Positions 9,059 through 19,119 of a stretch of DNA of 64,000 bases are shown one piece after another. The position numbers and the translations under genes are program-made. Under the pieces are notes generated by a model. That model worked only from the letters and a program-made list of their open reading frames with translations, was not told the origin of the DNA and did not search any database. The stretch is taken from contig JACJIB010000001.1 of assembly GCA_014138645.1 (NCBI GenBank), forward strand, positions 372,001-436,000, in the 5' to 3' direction. Source of the stretch: Methylorubrum thiocyanatum. Lineage in GTDB: Bacteria > Pseudomonadota > Alphaproteobacteria > Rhizobiales > Beijerinckiaceae. How positions within the stretch are numbered: position 1 is the first letter of the stretch; each line of letters starts with the position of its first letter.

Positions 9059-9802
9059 TCAAAGTGCGACGACGAGCCCGTCTTCCGCCGCGATGTAGCC
9101 GTCCGGCGGGTGGGCGATCATCTCCGGGCTCATATGGGTGAGCATCAGCCGCTTCGGGCCGATCTCGGGCAGCCGCCGGTTCAGCGTCGCCCAGTCGAGG
9201 TGGAACTTCACCGGACGCTCCACGGTGTAGCCCTCGGCGATCATCAGATCCGCACCGCGCCCGGCTGCGACGATGTCCTCCACCCATTCGGTGTCGCCGG
9301 TATAGCTCACGACCCGGCCGGCGCTCTCGATCCGCAGGGCATGGGCGGGGGCGCCGGAGGGGTGGCGCATGGCGAAGGCGGTCACGCTCACGCCCGCGAC
9401 CTCGATCGGCCGCCCGGCCTCGATCTCCACGACCTCGACCGCGAAGCGGCGCTCGGCGGTGCTGGAGCCGGGAAACAGCACCTCCATCGCCGCCGGAAGC
9501 CGCTCGGCCGTGCCGGGTGGCCCGACGACGGTCAGGGGTCGCGTGCGCCCGCTGACGAGCTGCCCGTCGAGGATCAGCCAGGGCAGGCCGCCGAAATGGT
9601 CGCCGTGCAGATGGGTCAGGAACACGCTGCGGATGCGGTTCGGATCGACGCCGAAGCGGCGGATGGCGATGAGCGAGGAGGCGCCGCAATCGATGAGGAA
9701 GGCGTCGCCATCGCCACCGGCCGACGGATCGACGTGGAAGCAGGTGTTGAAGCGCCCGCCCGAGCCGAAGGCGTCGCCGCAGCCGAGAACCTGGAGCCGC
9801 AT
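9059..9802 (-). CDS. metallo-beta-lactamase-fold hydrolase, RNase Z-like
   Basis: The 247-residue protein has the MBL-fold metal signature THLHGDHFGG with His64, His66, Asp68 and His69, an early GCGDAFGSGGRFNTCF, and YTGDTEW and LTHMSPEM later, all in the order seen in RNase Z/ElaC-like proteins. It lacks the long exosite arm that defines tRNA-processing RNase Z, so substrate is unknown; a small-ester or phosphodiester hydrolase is possible. The ATG at 9802 has GGGGAGAG a few bases upstream and sits exactly at the conserved MRLQVLG start. It is divergent from the DAHP synthase gene. Confidence 0.9.
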   Translation of the reverse strand: MRLQVLGCGDAFGSGGRFNTCFHVDPSAGGDGDAFLIDCGASSLIAIRRFGVDPNRIRSVFLTHLHGDHFGGLPWLILDGQLVSGRTRPLTVVGPPGTAERLPAAMEVLFPGSSTAERRFAVEVVEIEAGRPIEVAGVSVTAFAMRHPSGAPAHALRIESAGRVVSYTGDTEWVEDIVAAGRGADLMIAEGYTVERPVKFHLDWATLNRRLPEIGPKRLMLTHMSPEMIAHPPDGYIAAEDGLVVAL

Positions 9803-10107
9803 GGATCTCTCCCCTGCCTCTAACTCGTGACGCCCGTCCGTTCGCTGCCCGTTGATCTCGGGCGCTGGGCGCCTGCGGCAATCGTTCGATACCGGATCCG
9901 GCCGGCCAAGGCGGTGCCGGGCGCGGATGTCGTCCGGGGCCTGCGCGTCGGCCGGGGATTGAAGGAAGAGCGGCGGATGCGCCAGCCGATCCTCAGCTAT
10001 CGAGTCGGCAACCTCGCAACTTCGAAAAAACCGCTCTATAAGCCCGGCTTCGCGCGAGGCGGGAGGGCCCGCGCGCATCACCCGGTGGGGTGAGCGGAGA
10101 GAAGATC
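9803..10107. other. 305-base divergent intergenic region
   Basis: It separates the MBL-fold gene (minus) from the DAHP synthase gene (plus). The only element I recognise is the -10-like TATAAG described next. I see no attenuator leader peptide rich in aromatic codons and no clear operator. Confidence 0.45.
10014..10042 (+). promoter_or_regulatory. candidate promoter for DAHP synthase
   Basis: TATAAG at 10037-10042 is followed by CCCGGC, the same -10 context seen upstream of ndk at 41431. The -35 position at 17-base spacing (TCGCAA) is a poor match. The predicted leader is about 55 nucleotides. Confidence 0.4.
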
Positions 10108-11490
10108 ATGGCCGAGCGGTGGACCCCGAAAACCTGGCGCAACCTGCCGATCCAGCAGGTCCCGTCCTATCCGGACGCGTCCGCGCTCCAGGCCGTCGAG
10201 GCGCAGCTCGCGAGCTTTCCGCCGCTGGTGTTTGCCGGTGAGGCCCGCAAGCTGAAGGCGGCGCTGGCGCGCGTCGGGGCGGGCGAAGCCTTCCTGCTCC
10301 AGGGCGGCGACTGCGCCGAGAGCTTCGACGAGCATTCGGCCGACAACATCCGCGATTTCTTCCGCGTCTTCCTGCAGATGGCGATGGTGCTCACCTTCGC
10401 GGGCGGCTCGCCCGTGGTGAAGGTCGGCCGCATCGCCGGGCAGTTCGCCAAGCCGCGCTCCTCGCCGACCGAGACGCTCGACGGAGTGGCGCTGCCGAGC
10501 TACCGCGGCGACATCATCAACGGCCTGACCTTCACCGAAGAGGCCCGGATCCCCGATCCGAAGCGCCAGCTCGAGGCCTACCGGCAGTCGGCGGCGACGC
10601 TGAACCTGCTGCGCGCCTTCGCCACCGGCGGCTACGCCAACCTCGAGAACGCGCATCGCTGGATGCTCGGCTTCGTCAAGGACAGCCCGCAATCCTCGCG
10701 CTACCGCGACGTGGCGGAGCGGATGTCGGACGCGCTCGACTTCATGCGCGCCATCGGCATCAATCCGGAGACGCACCAGGAGGTCCGCACCACGGACTTC
10801 TACACCAGCCATGAGGCGCTGCTGCTCGGCTACGAGGAGTCGCTCACCCGCGTCGATTCGACGAGCGGCGACTGGTACGCCACGTCCGGCCACATGCTCT
10901 GGATCGGCGACCGCACCCGCCAGCCGGACCACGCCCACGTCGAGTACGCCCGCGGCATCAAGAACCCGATCGGCCTCAAATGCGGGCCCTCGACCACGGC
11001 CGAGGGGCTGATCCGGCTGATCGATCTGCTCAATCCGGAGAACGAGGCCGGCCGCCTCAGCCTGATCTGCCGCTTCGGCGCGGACAAGGTCGGCGATCAC
11101 CTGCCGAACCTGATCCGCACGGTGCAGCGCGAGGGCCGCAACGTGGTGTGGGTCTGCGACCCGATGCACGGCAACACCATCGCCGCGGGCCGCTACAAGA
11201 CCCGGCCGTTCGAGCGGGTGATGCAGGAGATCGAGGGCTTCTTCGGCGTGCATCGCGCGGAGGGCACGATCGCCGGCGGCATCCATCTCGAGATGACCGG
11301 CAAGGACGTCACCGAATGCACCGGCGGCGCCCGGGCGCTGACGGCCGACGACCTGCAGGACCGCTACCACACCTATTGCGACCCGCGCCTCAATGCGGAG
11401 CAGGCGCTGGAAGTGGCCTTCCTCACCGCGGAGCTGGTCAAGCGCGAGCGCGCCGAGATCGAGCGCCCGCGCCTCGACGCGGCAGAATAG
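10108..11490 (+). CDS. 3-deoxy-7-phosphoheptulonate synthase, class II
   Basis: The enzyme joins PEP and erythrose 4-phosphate to DAHP, the first step of the shikimate pathway. The 460-residue sequence is the class II (plant/mycobacterial) type: [19 protein letters not shown] at the start, [61 protein letters not shown] and [18 protein letters not shown] are all family blocks. Cys, His, Glu and Asp metal ligands lie within these. ATG 10108 was preferred over the GTG 18 bases upstream because GCGGAGAG precedes it and it gives the family start [10 protein letters not shown]. Confidence 0.97.
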   Translation: MAERWTPKTWRNLPIQQVPSYPDASALQAVEAQLASFPPLVFAGEARKLKAALARVGAGEAFLLQGGDCAESFDEHSADNIRDFFRVFLQMAMVLTFAGGSPVVKVGRIAGQFAKPRSSPTETLDGVALPSYRGDIINGLTFTEEARIPDPKRQLEAYRQSAATLNLLRAFATGGYANLENAHRWMLGFVKDSPQSSRYRDVAERMSDALDFMRAIGINPETHQEVRTTDFYTSHEALLLGYEESLTRVDSTSGDWYATSGHMLWIGDRTRQPDHAHVEYARGIKNPIGLKCGPSTTAEGLIRLIDLLNPENEAGRLSLICRFGADKVGDHLPNLIRTVQREGRNVVWVCDPMHGNTIAAGRYKTRPFERVMQEIEGFFGVHRAEGTIAGGIHLEMTGKDVTECTGGARALTADDLQDRYHTYCDPRLNAEQALEVAFLTAELVKRERAEIERPRLDAAE

Positions 11491-11532
11491 GTCCGGTCGG
11501 AGCCATTGCCGGTCCGGCGGGTGGCAGGATAA

Positions 11533-11572
11533 GGGGCGGGGTGATCCGGCGGGATCGCCCCCCCCCTTTTTT
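11533..11572 (+). terminator. intrinsic terminator after DAHP synthase
   Basis: A GC-rich stem (GGGGCGGGGTGATCC against GGATCGCCCCC, one G-T pair) is followed by a run of six T at 11567-11572. It begins about 40 bases after the DAHP synthase stop. Confidence 0.85.
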
Positions 11573-11709
11573 GTGCGTCTGCGGGCCGTCCGCCGCGAGT
11601 CGCGAGCCGACAAAAGATTCGGCGAAGCACCACATCGGCGCGCGTCAAGAATGTTTCTCGCGCGCCGGCTTGGTTATCATCCTCTTAAGCGATCGGCTTC
11701 GGAGGCGGC

Positions 11710-11913
11710 ATGGCGGTAACGGCGATCAGGAAGGGGTCTCGCATTCGCAGTCTCTGGCCGAGCTGGAATCCGAACATCCCGCCTTCGCCGGATCGCGAGC
11801 CGGCCGAGCCGAGCCCGATCGAGGCGCCGTCACGCCTGTCGCCGCACAGCCTCACCGCCAATGAGCTGATTGCCATGGCCCGTGCCGCTCGTGCGCGGCG
11901 CCCGAAGGCGTAG
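11710..11913 (+). CDS. small hypothetical protein, 67 residues
   Basis: A short Pro-rich, basic product with MAVTAIRKGSRIRSLWPSWN at the start and a helical tail LTANELIAMARAARARRPKA. GGAGG lies four bases before the ATG and third positions are GC-rich as in real genes here, which is the main support. No family is recognised. It converges with the minus-strand gene ending at 11937. It could be a spurious ORF. Confidence 0.5.
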   Translation: MAVTAIRKGSRIRSLWPSWNPNIPPSPDREPAEPSPIEAPSRLSPHSLTANELIAMARAARARRPKA

Positions 11914-11936
11914 GGCGCCTCACCCCCGCCTCCGGC

Positions 11937-12482
11937 CTACTGCACCAGCGCCAGACGGCCGCGCGTCTCGGTCGGCCCGGTGCGGATCGGCGGCTCGCTG
12001 TGGCCGGCGAAGAAGTCCTCGACCATCTCCCGCATGATCTCCGCGAGATCGCCGCCGCGATCCGCCTCGACATGCACGTCGTTGCCGACCGAACGGCCGA
12101 GGCTCGGCGCGGCGTTGGTGGCCAGAGCCAGGAGCCGCTCGTTGTACTCCGCCCCGAGTCCGGTCACCGCGATGAAGTTGCGACCGCCGAGCACGGGGCC
12201 GTACTTCACGGTGATCCGGTGCTCCTGATCGACGCCGTTCTGCAGCGTGGCGGTGAAGCCGACGAAATCGTCGCGGTCCACCTCCGGCGTGGGGCAGACG
12301 ATCCGGCCGTGCTCGATCCCGTCTTCCTCCAGCACCTCGGCCATCAGGTTCAGGGCCTCGAGGATCGGGGAAAGCGCCCGCGTCCCGTCCTGCAGGAGCT
12401 TGGCGCGGATGCGATGCTTCTGCGCGTCGGCGGCGCGCAAGCGGGCGCGGAAGCGGTTCTTGATGTCGAAGGGATTCGTCAT
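11937..12482 (-). CDS. hypothetical protein, 181 residues
   Basis: A soluble, acidic protein of unknown family. The N-terminal half is helical and charged (NRFRARLRAADAQKHRIRAK, then LSPILEALNLMAEVLEEDGIEHGR). The rest looks like a beta-rich domain with VDRDDFVGFTATLQNG, HRITVKYGPVLGGRNFIAVT and VHVEADRGGDLAEIMREMVE. It has no signal peptide. A near-consensus promoter lies just upstream, so it is probably a monocistronic, expressed gene. No function can be inferred from neighbours. Confidence 0.75.
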   Translation of the reverse strand: MTNPFDIKNRFRARLRAADAQKHRIRAKLLQDGTRALSPILEALNLMAEVLEEDGIEHGRIVCPTPEVDRDDFVGFTATLQNGVDQEHRITVKYGPVLGGRNFIAVTGLGAEYNERLLALATNAAPSLGRSVGNDVHVEADRGGDLAEIMREMVEDFFAGHSEPPIRTGPTETRGRLALVQ

Positions 12483-12527
12483 GGATGGGTCCCCGCTCGA
12501 TTGTTCGGTGCCCTCTGATCGATTCAG

Positions 12528-12556
12528 AAGCTAGGAAGATCATCAGTAAGCGTCAA
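12528..12556 (-). promoter_or_regulatory. near-consensus promoter for the 181-residue hypothetical
   Basis: Read on the minus strand, TTGACG (preceded by C, the alphaproteobacterial CTTGAC form) and TAGCTT are 17 bases apart. The predicted start is near 12520, about 40 bases before the ATG. The gap 12483-12902 also holds a TGCCCA/TGGGCA hairpin at 12615-12631 and the tandem repeat below, but no credible gene. Confidence 0.65.
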
Positions 12557-12676
12557 GCTGATGCACAGTATTCGCGCCTGCTTGTACGCTAAGCTATTGC
12601 ATCATTATGTGACTTGCCCATTTATTGGGCAGATAAGGGCGCAGCGGTACTTGCTGCGCTGCACGCGGTGACCGAA

Positions 12677-12740
12677 GCTCCGGCACGGCTCCGGCACGGC
12701 TCCGGCACGGCTCCGGCACGGCTCCGGCACGGCTACGGCC
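12677..12740. repeat. 11-bp tandem repeat, five copies plus one degenerate
   Basis: The unit GGCTCCGGCAC repeats head to tail five times (the first copy lacks one G) and ends in a degenerate GGCTACGGCC copy. It lies between the divergent 181-residue hypothetical gene and yicC. The 11-bp period is close to one helical turn. Confidence 0.9.
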
Positions 12741-12902
12741 TTTCGCGGAGCATCATCCTGCAGCCGCGCCGCAGCCGCATTGCGCTCGTTCGCGGAATGC
12801 GCGTATCCGACCAACCGACCTTTCTTGAACTCGTTCCCCGCCCTGCATGGCGCTCGCCTGCAGGGCGGGGCTCGGGGGGAAGCTGAGCGGGAGCGACGTG
12901 CC

Positions 12903-13787
12903 GTGGCCGGAACCATCGCGAGCATGACGGGCTTTGCCCGCGCCGCCGGCACCACCGGCGCGGTGCAGTGGCTGTGGGAGATCCGCAGCGTGAACGGGCG
13001 CGGGCTCGATATCCGTGTGCGCGTGCCGAACGGCTTCGAGGCGGTGGGGGAGGCGGCGCGGGCCGCCCTGTCCAAGGCGCTCTCCCGCGGCCAGTGCCAG
13101 CTCAACCTGACGCTGACCCGGCCCGAGGCGGCGGCGCGGGTGCGCATCGACGAGAGCCTGCTGGCGAGCCTCGCCGCGGCGGTCGCCCGGGTGCCGCGCC
13201 CCGCGGGGGTCGGCCCGGCGACTCTCGACGGGCTGCTCGCCGTGCGCGGCGTCGTGGAGACGGAGACCGATGCGGGCGCCGACCCGGAGACGCTGAACCG
13301 CGATCTCGCCGCCGGGATCGACCGCCTCGTCGCCGACCTCGTCGCCGCCCGTCAGGCGGAGGGCGCGAAGCTGCACGCGATCGTCGGCGGCCAGATCGAG
13401 GCCATCACCCGGCTCACCCAGGCCGCCGAGGACTGCCCCGCCCGCCGGCCCGAGGCCGTGCGTGCGCGCCTCGCCGCGTCGGTGGCGGCCCTCGTCGGCG
13501 CCGGCGGGCTCGACCCGGACCGCCTGCATCAGGAGGCGGTGCTGCTCGCCGCCAAGGCGGATGTGCGCGAGGAACTCGACCGCCTGCGCGCCCACCTCTC
13601 CGCCGCGGGCGAGCTGCTGGCCCAAGGCGGCACCATCGGCCGGCGGCTCGATTTCCTGGCGCAGGAACTCGGCCGCGAGGCCAACACCCTCTGCGCCAAG
13701 GCCGGCGACATCACCTTGTCGCGGATCGGACTCGACTTGAAGGCCGTGGTGGAGCAATTCCGCGAGCAGGTGCAGAACGTCGAGTGA
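12903..13787 (+). CDS. YicC family endoribonuclease-like protein
   Basis: The 294-residue protein matches the YicC/YloC family, shown in E. coli to be an endoribonuclease, with SMTGFARAAG at the N-terminus, WEIRSVNGRGLDIRVRVPNG, and the C-terminal DUF1732 block GRRLDFLAQELGREANTLCAKAGD. The GTG at 12903 gives the family-typical start that puts MTGFA at residue 8, and GGGAG lies about ten bases upstream. An ATG at 12924 is the alternative. It lies 43 bases upstream of gmk on the same strand, a pairing common in proteobacteria. Confidence 0.93.
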   Translation: MAGTIASMTGFARAAGTTGAVQWLWEIRSVNGRGLDIRVRVPNGFEAVGEAARAALSKALSRGQCQLNLTLTRPEAAARVRIDESLLASLAAAVARVPRPAGVGPATLDGLLAVRGVVETETDAGADPETLNRDLAAGIDRLVADLVAARQAEGAKLHAIVGGQIEAITRLTQAAEDCPARRPEAVRARLAASVAALVGAGGLDPDRLHQEAVLLAAKADVREELDRLRAHLSAAGELLAQGGTIGRRLDFLAQELGREANTLCAKAGDITLSRIGLDLKAVVEQFREQVQNVE

Positions 13788-13830
13788 GGACGCCGGTGAG
13801 GATGAAGCGGGGCAGCGGAGTGAACGGCCG

Positions 13831-14502
<672 letters not shown>

Positions 14503-14509
14503 GGCGATC

Positions 14510-14536
14510 CCCTCTCCCCGCCCGGCGGGGAGAGGG
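14510..14536. terminator. perfect 11-bp convergent hairpin
   Basis: CCCTCTCCCCG and CGGGGAGAGGG flank a CCCGG loop, between convergent gmk and the ABC exporter gene. A related but imperfect hairpin occurs at 25631-25654, so this may be a mobile REP-like sequence that also acts as a terminator. Confidence 0.65.
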
Positions 14537-14544
14537 AAGGCGCT

Positions 14545-16293
14545 TTACTCCGCTGCCGTGCGCGGTGCACTCGGAAACGACTCCTCCATCTGCGCCGCGT
14601 GGAGGCGCCGATAGTAGCCGTCGGCGGCCAGAAGCGCGTCGTGGCGGCCCTGCTCGGCGATGCCGCTCTCGGCCACCACCACGATGCGGTCGGCGTGCCG
14701 GATCGTCGCCAGGCGATGGGCAATGACGAGGGTCGTGCGCCCCTCCGCCAGCTCGAACAGCGAGGCCTGGATCTCCCGCTCGGTCTGCGTGTCGAGCGCC
14801 GAGGTCGCCTCGTCGAGGATCAGGATCGGCGGGTTCTTCAGGAAGGCGCGGGCGATGGCCAGCCGCTGCTTCTGCCCGCCCGAGAGCTTCACCCCGCGCT
14901 CGCCGATCACCGTGTCGAGCCCCTCGGGCAGCGAGGCAATCAGGCCGTCGAGTCGGGCACGGGCGGCGGCATCCAGGATCTCGGCCTCGCTCGCATCGAG
15001 CCGGCCATAGGCGATGTTCTCGCGGATCGTGCCGGCGAACAGGAACACGTCCTGCTGCACGATGCCGATCTGGCCGCGCAGCGAGGCCAGCGTCAGGTCG
15101 CGGATGTCGTGGCCGTCGATGGTGATGCGCCCGCCTTCCGCCTCGTAGAAGCGCGGGATCAGCGAGAGGAGCGTCGTCTTGCCGGCCCCCGAGGGGCCGA
15201 CGAAGGCCACCGTCTCGCCCGCGCGGATCGTGAGATCGACGCCGTCGAGCACCGGCCGGTCCGGACTGTAGCCGAAGCGCACGCCCTCGAAGCGGATCTC
15301 GCCCTTGAGCGGTGGAGCGGGGACGGCGCCCGGCCGGTCGGCGATGTCGGGCTCGGTGGCGAGCAATTGCTGGTAGCGGCGAAAGCCCGCGATGCCCTTC
15401 GGGTAGGTCTCGATCACCGCGCCGATCTTTTCGAGCGGCCGGTAGAACACGCCCACCAGCAGCAGGAAGCCGACGAAGCCGCCGGCCGTCAGGTCGCCGC
15501 GCACCACGAAGGCGGCGCCGCCGAGGAGCACCACGATCTGCACGAGGCGCAGGCCCAAATAGTTGATCGAGAGGGCGCCGGCCATCAGCCGGTAGGCTTC
15601 GAGCTTGGTGGTGCGGTACTTCAGGTTGTCGGAGGCGAACAGCGCCCGCTCGTGCGCCTCGTTGGCAAACGCCTTCACCACGCGGATGCCGCCGACATTC
15701 TCCTCGATACGGGCGTTGAAGGCGCCGACGCGCCCGTACTGCGCCTGCCAGTTGCGGGTCATGCGCCCGCCGTAGCGGATGGTGACGAAGGCGATCAGCG
15801 GCAGGATGGCGAGCGTCATCAGCGCCAGGGGCGGGTGGACGAGGAACATCAGCACGAAGGCGCCGACCAGCGTCATCACGGCGATGAACACGTCCTCGGG
15901 CCCGTGATGGGCGACCTCGCCGATCTCCTCCAGATCCTTGGTGACGCGGGCGACCAGATGGCCGGTCTTCTGCCCGTCGAAGAAACGGAACGAGAGCTTC
16001 TGCAGGTGATCGAAGGCGCGGGCGCGCATCTCCGTCTCGATGTTGATGCCGAGCACGTGGCCCCAATAGGTGACCACCACCATCAGGCCGGCATTGGTGA
16101 CGTAGAGCAGCGTCAGCCCCGCGGCGGCGAGCCCGATCAGGCTCCAATCCTGCTGCGGCAGCAGACGGTCGACGAAAGCTTTGACCGCGAGGGGAAAGCC
16201 GAGTTCGAGCAGACCCGAGAGCACGGCGCAGCCGAAATCCACCAGGAACAGGGTCCGGTGCGGCCGGTAATAGGCGAGGAAGGCCTTCAGCAT
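14545..16293 (-). CDS. ABC exporter, MsbA/lipid-A-type half transporter
   Basis: A 582-residue fused half-transporter: about six membrane helices in residues 1-310, starting MLKAFLAYYRPHRTLFLVDF, then a nucleotide-binding domain from about residue 330. Walker A is GPSGAGKTTLLSLI, the signature is LSGGQKQRLAIARAF and Walker B is ILILDEATSALDTQ, all intact. It should work as a homodimer in the inner membrane. The family exports lipids, lipid-linked sugars or drugs; the substrate cannot be read from sequence. The MFS gene lies upstream on the same strand with a 106-base gap. Confidence 0.93.
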   Translation of the reverse strand: MLKAFLAYYRPHRTLFLVDFGCAVLSGLLELGFPLAVKAFVDRLLPQQDWSLIGLAAAGLTLLYVTNAGLMVVVTYWGHVLGINIETEMRARAFDHLQKLSFRFFDGQKTGHLVARVTKDLEEIGEVAHHGPEDVFIAVMTLVGAFVLMFLVHPPLALMTLAILPLIAFVTIRYGGRMTRNWQAQYGRVGAFNARIEENVGGIRVVKAFANEAHERALFASDNLKYRTTKLEAYRLMAGALSINYLGLRLVQIVVLLGGAAFVVRGDLTAGGFVGFLLLVGVFYRPLEKIGAVIETYPKGIAGFRRYQQLLATEPDIADRPGAVPAPPLKGEIRFEGVRFGYSPDRPVLDGVDLTIRAGETVAFVGPSGAGKTTLLSLIPRFYEAEGGRITIDGHDIRDLTLASLRGQIGIVQQDVFLFAGTIRENIAYGRLDASEAEILDAAARARLDGLIASLPEGLDTVIGERGVKLSGGQKQRLAIARAFLKNPPILILDEATSALDTQTEREIQASLFELAEGRTTLVIAHRLATIRHADRIVVVAESGIAEQGRHDALLAADGYYRRLHAAQMEESFPSAPRTAAE

Positions 16294-16399
16294 GGCGCGG
16301 CTGTGACGGATGTCTCTGTCCGGAAGAGGGCGGATTCGATGCCCCAGCGCATAGGCGAGCCGGCCTCGATGCGCCAGACGGAGCCGCGCGGGACGCCCC

Positions 16400-17638
16400 T
16401 CACGACACCGCGCGGTCGGCCGCTCGGTCAGCGATCAGCGTCCGGGCGATGGCGGCGCGCAGGAGCAGCACGGCGAGGCCGTAGAGCGGCACCGCGAGGG
16501 CGAAGTAAACCGGCCAGCCGACCGCCCCGGCGAGCGCCGGCGCCCCGACCCGCAGCGGCATGGCGGCGAAGAAGGCGGCGCCGAACAGCAGGGCGTAATC
16601 GGTGGCGGGCTGCGGTCCCTGGGCCCAGCGGTAGATCATGTTGAAGACCGGCACGCCGAGCCCGCCGCCGCAGAGAATGCCGAGGACGGACGCAGCGAGG
16701 CCGAGGTTCGGTGCGGCGGTGGCGCTCGCCCAGAGCATCAGCAGGCCGGAGGCCGCAACGCCAAGGGCGGAGACGGTGATGAGCGGCAGCGTGCCGACCC
16801 GCCGTACGAGGACGCCGGAGACCAGCGCCATGACGAGGTTGATGCCGGACGAGAGGCCGCCGGTGACAAGCCCGACTTCGCTGAGCGGCACGCCGAGATC
16901 GAGCAGGGCGAGGTTGTTCGAGCCGGTGAGTGCGAACATCGCCGCGAAGTAGAGGCCGAGCACCAGCACGCGCCCGCCGAGCAGGCGCAGGCGGCCCAGC
17001 GCCAGGGCCCCGCGCTGCGCCTCCACGGAGGGGCGGCGCAGGGCTCGCTCGGGATAGCGCAGCATCGGCAGCAGGCAGAGCACGTTCAGCCCCGCCACCG
17101 CGAGCACGGCGCCGTGCCAGCCGAGCCGGTCGTATTCGGCGATCAGCACGCCTGCGCCGAAGAGGCCGCCGAGGGAGGCGCCGCAGAGCTTCGCCGAGGC
17201 GACGTATGGCCGTCGTTCCGGGCCGACCGTCTCGACCACCAGGGCTTCCAGCGCGATGTCCATGGTGGCCACGCAGAAGCAGGTCGCCAGCGCGAGCCCG
17301 AACAGCAGCGGCAGCGGCCACGCCTCGCCCCGGCTCAGGATCAGAAGCAGGGCGATGGCTGCCCCCTGCATCAGAACGATCCAACCAAGCCGGTGCGGCA
17401 GGCGCGGCAGGCGGATGCGGTCCACGAGCACGGCCCAGAGGAAGGTGAGCCCGACCGGCAGGTTGATGAGCTGGAGAAAGCCGACTTCGGCGAGATCGAT
17501 GCCGCGGGCCCGCAGGATCAGCGGCGCGCCGCTGATCAGGAAGCCGAGCGTCGTGCCGAAGGTGACGTAGAGGCAGAAGAATGGCGCGAGCTGCGCCACC
17601 CAGCCGGGCTTCTCCCGCGTAGAATCGGGGCCGCTCAC
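16400..17638 (-). CDS. MFS transporter, AmpG-like
   Basis: The 412-residue protein has about twelve hydrophobic helices and resembles AmpG-type permeases: FCLYVTFGTTLGFLISGAPL near the start, LTFLWAVLVDRIRLP after helix 2, and ATMDIALEALVVETVGPERR in the middle. AmpG imports muropeptides for cell-wall recycling, but this branch also includes siderophore and unknown importers. I chose GTG 17638 because AAAGGAGG lies ten bases before it. A TTG start 30 bases further upstream would overlap that site. No beta-lactamase or recycling genes are adjacent. Confidence 0.85.
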   Translation of the reverse strand: MSGPDSTREKPGWVAQLAPFFCLYVTFGTTLGFLISGAPLILRARGIDLAEVGFLQLINLPVGLTFLWAVLVDRIRLPRLPHRLGWIVLMQGAAIALLLILSRGEAWPLPLLFGLALATCFCVATMDIALEALVVETVGPERRPYVASAKLCGASLGGLFGAGVLIAEYDRLGWHGAVLAVAGLNVLCLLPMLRYPERALRRPSVEAQRGALALGRLRLLGGRVLVLGLYFAAMFALTGSNNLALLDLGVPLSEVGLVTGGLSSGINLVMALVSGVLVRRVGTLPLITVSALGVAASGLLMLWASATAAPNLGLAASVLGILCGGGLGVPVFNMIYRWAQGPQPATDYALLFGAAFFAAMPLRVGAPALAGAVGWPVYFALAVPLYGLAVLLLRAAIARTLIADRAADRAVS

Positions 17639-17785
17639 GCGCTTGAAGCCTCCTTTAGAAGGGGGCAACGGTCATGCCCCGCGCCGTTCCTCATCCTCGG
17701 TCCCCTGCGGCGTGATGCCGGCCCGCCGTTCCATAGGCTACCCGACGCATACTCGCTCAGCTTTTCCGGCTCGTGCGGCCCCGCC

Positions 17786-18982
17786 CTACGGCCCGCCTGC
17801 GGTTGAGCCGCGGCCGTCCGCCTCGGCCTCGTCGAGGAAGGCCGCGCAACCCAGAGGCACCGCCGCGAAGCGGATCAGGCGGCGTGCCGTGGCCGGCCGA
17901 AGGCGCCGGTGAAGCCACCAGCTCTCGTCCGCCGCTTCGGGAGGAAGCGTCTCGCCGAAGCGTCGGGCGAGTAGCGCCTTCTGCACCGCCCAGGGATGAT
18001 CGAGCCCGCGCAGGATCGCGGCGAGCGCCGCCGGCGCAGGTGCATCGAAGGCGGCGATGGTTGCGGGCAGCGGGAGGCCGGCCGCGTGGGCGATGGCGGC
18101 GAGTCCGTCCTCGATGCGGTTCAGGGCCAGCCAGCGTTCGAGTTCGGACGCGTTCGGGCCCCGGCCCGCGCCGGCGAACCGGCGGCCGATGACGTCGAGC
18201 GAGGCGCGGAAACGCGCCACGCGGTCTTCCGCCACCGGCTGGGCCAGGGTGTCCGCCGCCCCGTCCAGTAGGCGATCCACCCCGGCGCAATCGTCGGCGA
18301 GATCGTTCTCGAGCGCCTCGGCGGCCCGTCGGCGCGTTTGCGCGAGAAGCGCCGGGGCGAGCCCGGGCGGCAGGTCCGGTCGGCGGGCGAGACGCAGCGT
18401 CACCGACTCGGCTCGCGCGGAATGCGTCATCAGGCCGGCAAAACCGGCATCGGAGAAGCCGGCACCCGGATTGTCGAGCAGTCGCGCGGCGACGCGACCG
18501 TCGCCGTGACGCAAGAGCAGGTCCGTCAGATCCGGAGGCACGGTCGGCCGCGCGGCGACGGCATAACGGTGCTCGTCGCTCCCCAAGGCCGCGATCTCGG
18601 CCAGGATGTCGCCGCCAAGGCTGGAGCAGCCCGCGAGGAGCGGTGCCGCGACCGCGATCGAGGCATCCCGGGCGAGCACCTGCGAGGTGCGCGGCGGCCC
18701 GAGGCGCAACGGGGCGAGCTGTTCGGCGAAGGCCCGGCGCGCCGCCGCATCGATCTGGCCGCACAGGGTCACGAGCAGCCCGTCGAAGGCCGGCTTGTCC
18801 GGCGACGGAAGGCGCGACCAGCGCTTGGTCAGCAGTTGCGCCGATTGCAGCACGAGCTTGGATTGGAGCGCCGCGTCACCGCTGCGCAGGGCATCCTCGA
18901 TGCGCCGGACGAGGTCGTTGAGGCGCGCTCGCGCGTAGGGGTGCTGCGTGCCGGGGCGGCCGCCCGGCGTCTGGTCCTGCAT
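17786..18982 (-). CDS. DUF2336 domain-containing protein
   Basis: The 398-residue, Ala/Arg-rich, all-helical protein matches DUF2336, a HEAT-like family common in Hyphomicrobiales and of unknown function. Repeated segments such as LLRHGDGRVAARLLDNPGAG (around residue 170) and repeated RRPDLPPGLAPALL-like text fit the family. There is no signal peptide. It lies 137 bases downstream of a double-receiver response regulator on the same strand. DUF2336 genes are often near signalling genes, so a link is plausible but unproven. Confidence 0.85.
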   Translation of the reverse strand: MQDQTPGGRPGTQHPYARARLNDLVRRIEDALRSGDAALQSKLVLQSAQLLTKRWSRLPSPDKPAFDGLLVTLCGQIDAAARRAFAEQLAPLRLGPPRTSQVLARDASIAVAAPLLAGCSSLGGDILAEIAALGSDEHRYAVAARPTVPPDLTDLLLRHGDGRVAARLLDNPGAGFSDAGFAGLMTHSARAESVTLRLARRPDLPPGLAPALLAQTRRRAAEALENDLADDCAGVDRLLDGAADTLAQPVAEDRVARFRASLDVIGRRFAGAGRGPNASELERWLALNRIEDGLAAIAHAAGLPLPATIAAFDAPAPAALAAILRGLDHPWAVQKALLARRFGETLPPEAADESWWLHRRLRPATARRLIRFAAVPLGCAAFLDEAEADGRGSTAGGP

Positions 18983-19119
18983 CGGTCTCGGCCGGAAACG
19001 CTGTCCATGGCTGCGGCTCGGCGCTCCGGAGCCGGCCGGTGCCGGCGCGGAAGGCGCTCGTCTCTCGTTCTCGCACCGTCTTGTCCCGAGAGCCGGAGGC
19101 CCACATTCGAGACGATGCC

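Noticed and set aside
12677..12740. Tandem repeat as a CRISPR array
   Set aside because: 11-bp units are contiguous without spacers, and no cas genes are nearby.
12614..12886. 90-codon frame across the 11-bp tandem repeat
   Set aside because: Translates the repeat into low-complexity text; no ribosome site or similarity.
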